Assembly (NCBI GenBank): GCA_051878835.1
Contig: JBJEKW010000091.1
Span: 35,351 to 99,350 of the forward strand
DNA length: 64,000 bases
Source: Olsenella_K sp051878835
GTDB taxonomy: Bacteria; Actinomycetota; Coriobacteriia; Coriobacteriales; Atopobiaceae
Direction: 5' to 3'
Part shown: positions 60,531-64,000 of the stretch, piece after piece
Layout of the letters: each line of letters starts with the position of its first letter
How positions within the stretch are numbered: position 1 is the first letter of the stretch
Notes under the pieces: generated by a model
Databases searched by the model: none
Seen by the model: the letters and a program-made list of their open reading frames with translations, nothing else
Told to the model about the DNA's origin: nothing
Translations under genes and position numbers: made by a program

Positions 60531-63497
60531 CTACTCGTCTTCCATCAGGTTCGTCACGTTCAGGTCCAGCTGGCTCGAGGCTATGACGTCCTTCGAGCCA
60601 AAGACGCAGACGCCGTGCTGGCCGGACATGCTGCGCAGGGGCTGGGCCAGGCTGCGGATGTCGTCGGCCGTGCAGGCCAGCTCCTGGTTGCGCACCTGGT
60701 CGCGCCAGCTGGCGTCCTTGCCGCTGAGGCGCAGGCCGTCCTGCCTGCGGGCCAGCTGGCGGGGCTTCACGGGCGCGTCGTGGCCGGCCACGGTGGACAC
60801 GATGTAGCCCTCCAGCTCGCCGGGGGCGGGCTCCCAGTGCTCCAGCCAGTCGGGTGTGGTGTCGTAGCGCCGCAGCGTGGCGTCCAGGTTCGGGTCGCGG
60901 TACGACCAGTACGTCTGCATGCCAGTCGTTGCGTGGCGGTAGCCCACGCCGTAGGCGCCGCCCTTCACGCGGACCTCGTTCCACAGGTAGAACGCGACTG
61001 CACGCGTGCCCACCTGCCAGACGCCCGTGCCCTCGTCGTCGCGCGGCGAGCGGGGGCAGTTCTCCACCACGAAGGCCACGTCGGCGGGAATCACAAACGC
61101 CTCGTTGCGCGCGCCCAGGGGCTTCGCGTTCAGGTGATGCTTTACGCCGCCGGAACCGCCCACGCGCGGCAGGCCGAAGTCTCCGGCCGCGTCCCAGTAG
61201 CGGTGCAGGTCGTCCGCGCTGCCGGTGAAGCTGCAGGTGACCTCGTCGGCGGTAAAGATGCGCCGCGCCAGGTCGGTCAGGCGATCGGCCAGGTAGTGCA
61301 CGTTGTCGTCGAAGTCGGCCAGGACCTCGCGCAGGAACTGGTAGTACACCACGCCGCCCAGGGCGTCGATGACCCTGGCAGACGGGCTGAAGTACGCCGC
61401 CGCGCGCGACGCCGCCGCTGAGTGGCCCGAGTTCACGAAGCCCTGCTCCAGGTCGATGCGGCGCTGCTGCAGGATGTCGTGGATGCGCGCGTAGTTCGAG
61501 TGGAAGTTCGTGGTGCCCCACACCTCGGCGGGCAGCTTTGCCAGCTGGTCCACGTTGTGGCTCAGCGAGCTGGCGCTGACCACCAGCATGGGCACGAACT
61601 TGGTCGGATCGTCGTCGTGCACGTACGTCTCGCAGAAGAAGTCCAGGTTGCCCAGGCTCTTCTCGATCTGGGTGTCCAGCTGCGCGGCGGTGTGGTCGCG
61701 CGTGTCGAGCTCGCCCAGCAGGTCGGCCATCACGCCGACGTAGGGCAGCTCCTCGAAGCCAACGCGGCGCAGGTCGAAATACTGGTACACATAGTCGATG
61801 TGGTGCGTGTCCAGGTCGTGGTACCAGCAGGGCAGGGGGGCGTCCACGTCCTGCATCGCGGGCTCGGGATGCGAGGGCTCGATGTCGGCGACGCCCAGCT
61901 GCGGCAGCAGCGCCAGCTTCTGGGGGTCGTCGGGTGCCTCCTGCTCGGCGTGCAGCGCCGCGGCCTCGTCCATCACGTCCTGGAGCTGCTGCGGGCTCAT
62001 CTGGGCCTTGCGGGCGGCCAGCTCGGCCGCCTCCTGGCTGGCGGAGCCGTTGCTGACGGGCACCAGCTCCACCTCGGCGCAGTGCTGGCTCTGGCACACC
62101 AGTTGGCGCAGCAGGTCCTCGAAGTAGCCCGTCTGCACGCCCGCGCGCAGGTGCGCGATGGCGTCCTCGTAGCGTAGGTAGTCCACGGGGTGCTCGTCGT
62201 CGTACAGCCAGCTGGACATGGCCTGGATGGACAGGGCCACGCCGTCTGCGTTGATGCCCCAGTCCCCCTCCAGCAGGTTGAACTCGGCCTGGGCCAGCGA
62301 GGCCTCCAGGCGGTCGCGGTCGATGCCGTCGGCTGCCAGCTGCGCGCAGGCGTCCTCCACCAGCTGGCGGAAGCGCTGCGCCACGTCGGGCTTTGCGCCC
62401 TTCAGCTGCATGATGACGCGGGGCTGCAGCTCGCCGTCGTACAGGACGGTGCTGAAGTCGTCGCCCAGGCCGGCGTCCATGACCGCGCGCTTCAGCGGCG
62501 CCTCGTTCGAGCCGGCGATGGCGTCCATCAGGACGTCCACTGCCAGCACGCGCTCGCGGTCGGCCGCTGTGCCGATGACGTAGGCCAAGCCCACCTGTGC
62601 GTTGTCGGGCGTCGTGGCCATCTGTACCTGCGAGAAGGGCGCGCGGACGGGCGACTGCAGGCGCAGGGGGTTGGGGGCCCCGGCGTCGCGGGGCGTGGCG
62701 TGGTCGAAGCGCTGGCCCACGAAGGCCAGCTCTCGCTCGATGTCCAGGTCGCCGTACAGGATGGTGTAGGAGTTCGCCAGGTTGTAGTGGCGGGCGTGGT
62801 TGTCGAGGAACTTCTCGTAGGTCAGCGTGGGGATGGCACGCGGGTCGCCGCCGGACTCAAAGCGATAGGTGGTGTCCGGGAACAGAGCGCGGTCGATGCC
62901 GTGAAGCAGCACCTCGTCGGGGTTCGACAGGGCGCCCTTCATCTCGTTGAACACGACGCCGTTGTACTGCAGCGGGGCGTCTGGGCTCTGCAGCTCGTAG
63001 TGCCAGCCCTCCTGCTCAAAGATGCGTGGGCGGGTGTAGATGGCAGGGTGCAGCACGGCGTCCAGGTAGACGTCCATCAGGTTCTCGAGGTCGGCCGTGT
63101 TGGTGGAGGCCACGGGGTACATGGTCTTGTCGGCAAAGGTCATGGCGTTCAGGAACGTCTGCATGCTGGTCTTCAGCAGGTTGACGAAGGGCTCCTTCAC
63201 CGGGAAGCGGTCCGAGCCGCACAGCACCGAGTGCTCCAGGATGTGGAAGGTGCCCGTGTCGTCTGCGGGAGGGGTCTTGAACGCGATGCTGAAGCTTATG
63301 TTTTTGTCGGCGCAGGCCAGCCACATGAGTCGGGCGCCCGAGGCCTGGTGGCGCATCACGTAGGCGCAGCCCGAGAGCTCGGGCAGGTCGATGACCTTGG
63401 TCACCTCGAAGCCGGAGTGTACCGAGCCGGGAGCCAGCGAGTCGATGTGCTGGCGGAAGTTCTTCTTGTCCGAAGTCTCCTTGCTAGAAACTGTCAT
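60531..63497 (-). CDS. M16C (insulinase/PreP-like) zinc metallopeptidase
   Basis: A 988-aa protein of the PreP type, which forms a closed chamber degrading small unstructured peptides. The inverted zinc motif HILEH is at 85-89, the third ligand being a Glu about 75 residues further in the ENLMDVYLDAV region, and the C-terminal Arg-Tyr pair type motif GGAYGVGYR lies near 855. No signal peptide is present, so it is probably cytoplasmic. AGGGAGG precedes the ATG at 63497. It is the first gene of the dehydratase-like operon; a link between the two functions is not obvious and may be only co-transcription. Confidence 0.92.
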   Translation of the reverse strand: MTVSSKETSDKKNFRQHIDSLAPGSVHSGFEVTKVIDLPELSGCAYVMRHQASGARLMWLACADKNISFSIAFKTPPADDTGTFHILEHSVLCGSDRFPVKEPFVNLLKTSMQTFLNAMTFADKTMYPVASTNTADLENLMDVYLDAVLHPAIYTRPRIFEQEGWHYELQSPDAPLQYNGVVFNEMKGALSNPDEVLLHGIDRALFPDTTYRFESGGDPRAIPTLTYEKFLDNHARHYNLANSYTILYGDLDIERELAFVGQRFDHATPRDAGAPNPLRLQSPVRAPFSQVQMATTPDNAQVGLAYVIGTAADRERVLAVDVLMDAIAGSNEAPLKRAVMDAGLGDDFSTVLYDGELQPRVIMQLKGAKPDVAQRFRQLVEDACAQLAADGIDRDRLEASLAQAEFNLLEGDWGINADGVALSIQAMSSWLYDDEHPVDYLRYEDAIAHLRAGVQTGYFEDLLRQLVCQSQHCAEVELVPVSNGSASQEAAELAARKAQMSPQQLQDVMDEAAALHAEQEAPDDPQKLALLPQLGVADIEPSHPEPAMQDVDAPLPCWYHDLDTHHIDYVYQYFDLRRVGFEELPYVGVMADLLGELDTRDHTAAQLDTQIEKSLGNLDFFCETYVHDDDPTKFVPMLVVSASSLSHNVDQLAKLPAEVWGTTNFHSNYARIHDILQQRRIDLEQGFVNSGHSAAASRAAAYFSPSARVIDALGGVVYYQFLREVLADFDDNVHYLADRLTDLARRIFTADEVTCSFTGSADDLHRYWDAAGDFGLPRVGGSGGVKHHLNAKPLGARNEAFVIPADVAFVVENCPRSPRDDEGTGVWQVGTRAVAFYLWNEVRVKGGAYGVGYRHATTGMQTYWSYRDPNLDATLRRYDTTPDWLEHWEPAPGELEGYIVSTVAGHDAPVKPRQLARRQDGLRLSGKDASWRDQVRNQELACTADDIRSLAQPLRSMSGQHGVCVFGSKDVIASSQLDLNVTNLMEDE

Positions 63498-64000
63498 GCT
63501 ACCTCCCTAACGCGCGCAGCCCAGAAGAACTCACTCTAGCACCGCCTGGGGCTGCTGGGCGGGTCGTTGCGTTGTGCACATGTTGTTTTGACAACAAGTA
63601 CACGTGAGCGTCGACCGCCCGCGGCGAGCCAGCGGCCCGTTCGGCCTGGCGCCCTGGCCGGTGCGCTGGGCGGGCGTGCCGCTGCGGACGAGCTGCTGCG
63701 GACGGACCGGACGGGTGTGCCCGCGGACGAGCCGCTGCGGGCGCCCCGCACCGGATGTGCTGCTGCGGCCGAGCTGTCGCAGACGCCCCGCACCGGAAGA
63801 GCCGCCGCAGACGCCCTGCTGCGGGTGGAGCGTCTCATCCGGACGAGTGCGTTCTGTCGGATGCATCCGGATGAGCGCGTCCGGCCATGCACATCCTGTT
63901 GGAGACGTTCGGATTCGTGCTACCGGTCGAGCGAGTCGGGATTGGTGCGCGCGAACTGTCATATTCGCTTATTGAATTCTAGTCAAAAGAGTGCATTGTG
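63498..64000 (+). repeat. GC-rich region with imperfect short repeats, no gene accepted
   Basis: 503 bases upstream of the M16 gene. From about 63685 to 63825, units such as GCTGCGG, CGCAGACGCC and CCCCGCACCGGA recur imperfectly. A minus-strand frame (63531-63962) and an overlapping plus frame are open because of the GC bias, but show no ribosome site or known motif. AT-rich DNA near 63960-64000 may hold a promoter of a gene outside the window. Confidence 0.45.

Noticed and set aside
59185..62097. 970-codon open frame overlapping the dehydratase-like and M16 genes in another frame
   Set aside because: Arg/Pro/Gly/Ala-rich shadow without motifs; it spans the boundary of two well-supported genes.
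63531..63962. 143-codon minus-strand frame upstream of the M16 gene
   Set aside because: Arg/Gln/Pro/Gly-rich, no ribosome site, made of short DNA repeats, and open in several frames because of GC bias.
1..64000. tRNA genes and CRISPR arrays
   Set aside because: Occasional GTTCGAAT-like strings occur only inside genes without a cloverleaf, and no regularly spaced direct repeats were seen.

Overview
The window is high-GC, densely coded bacterial DNA and most resembles an obligately anaerobic coriobacterium (class Coriobacteriia, Olsenella/Atopobium-like). This placement is inference from gene content: secreted proteins ending in the DUF5648-type 'YRLYN..SGEHFYT' repeat, a 2-hydroxyacyl-CoA dehydratase-like cluster with a BadF-type activator, a GlfT2-like galactofuranosyltransferase, DUF6541 and DUF2304 membrane proteins, and strong Shine-Dalgarno sites. 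No rRNA, tRNA, CRISPR array, phage or transposase gene was seen.

Layout. 1-7.3 kb is housekeeping: the 5' part of a KUP potassium transporter, an S10 serine carboxypeptidase, an RlmKL-type rRNA methyltransferase and a phosphohexomutase. 7.5-14.6 kb is a surface-protein island: an acyltransferase, then three intact secreted DUF5648 proteins and the wreck of a fourth (a surface subtilase that lost its catalytic domain). 14.6-21 kb holds three glycosyltransferase-2 genes, two of them large double-domain proteins. 21-27 kb has a serine-rich C39-like membrane protein, a class A penicillin-binding protein with a Ser/Gly/Thr-rich tail, and tyrS. 27-29.6 kb is a secreted lipase-like DUF5648 protein.

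30-47.5 kb is mainly a cell-surface glycan region, partly lower in GC: a broken acyltransferase, a DUF6541 protein, several GT2 enzymes, DUF2304, a flippase relic followed by an intact flippase, a GT39-like transferase, GtrA/GtrB-like proteins and a GlfT2-like enzyme, interrupted by a U32 peptidase and a NifU-like gene. lgt follows at 47.8 kb. 48.7-49.9 kb is a 1.2-kb stretch without a convincing gene but rich in hairpins, terminators and two copies of a palindromic repeat. 49.9-56 kb has a zinc-type macrodomain protein, an RmlD-like reductase, deoC, an aminotransferase, a nitroreductase and an XRE-type regulator. 56-63.5 kb is one tight minus-strand operon: an M16 metallopeptidase, two 2-hydroxyacyl-CoA dehydratase-like subunits, and a protein fusing a third such module to the ATP-dependent activator. 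The window ends in GC-rich, repetitive DNA without a convincing gene.

How it fits together. Lipid-linked sugars made by GtrB/DPM-type enzymes, flipped by Wzx/MATE-type proteins and used by GT39- and GT2-type transferases would build a surface polymer. DUF5648 proteins, the PBP and lgt serve the same envelope. The most unusual items are the fused dehydratase-activator operon, the Cys-to-Ser C39-like protein with poly-Ser insertions, the eroded catalytic motifs in RlmKL and in one double glycosyltransferase, the expansion and decay of DUF5648 proteins, and the unexplained structured region at 48.8-49.8 kb.
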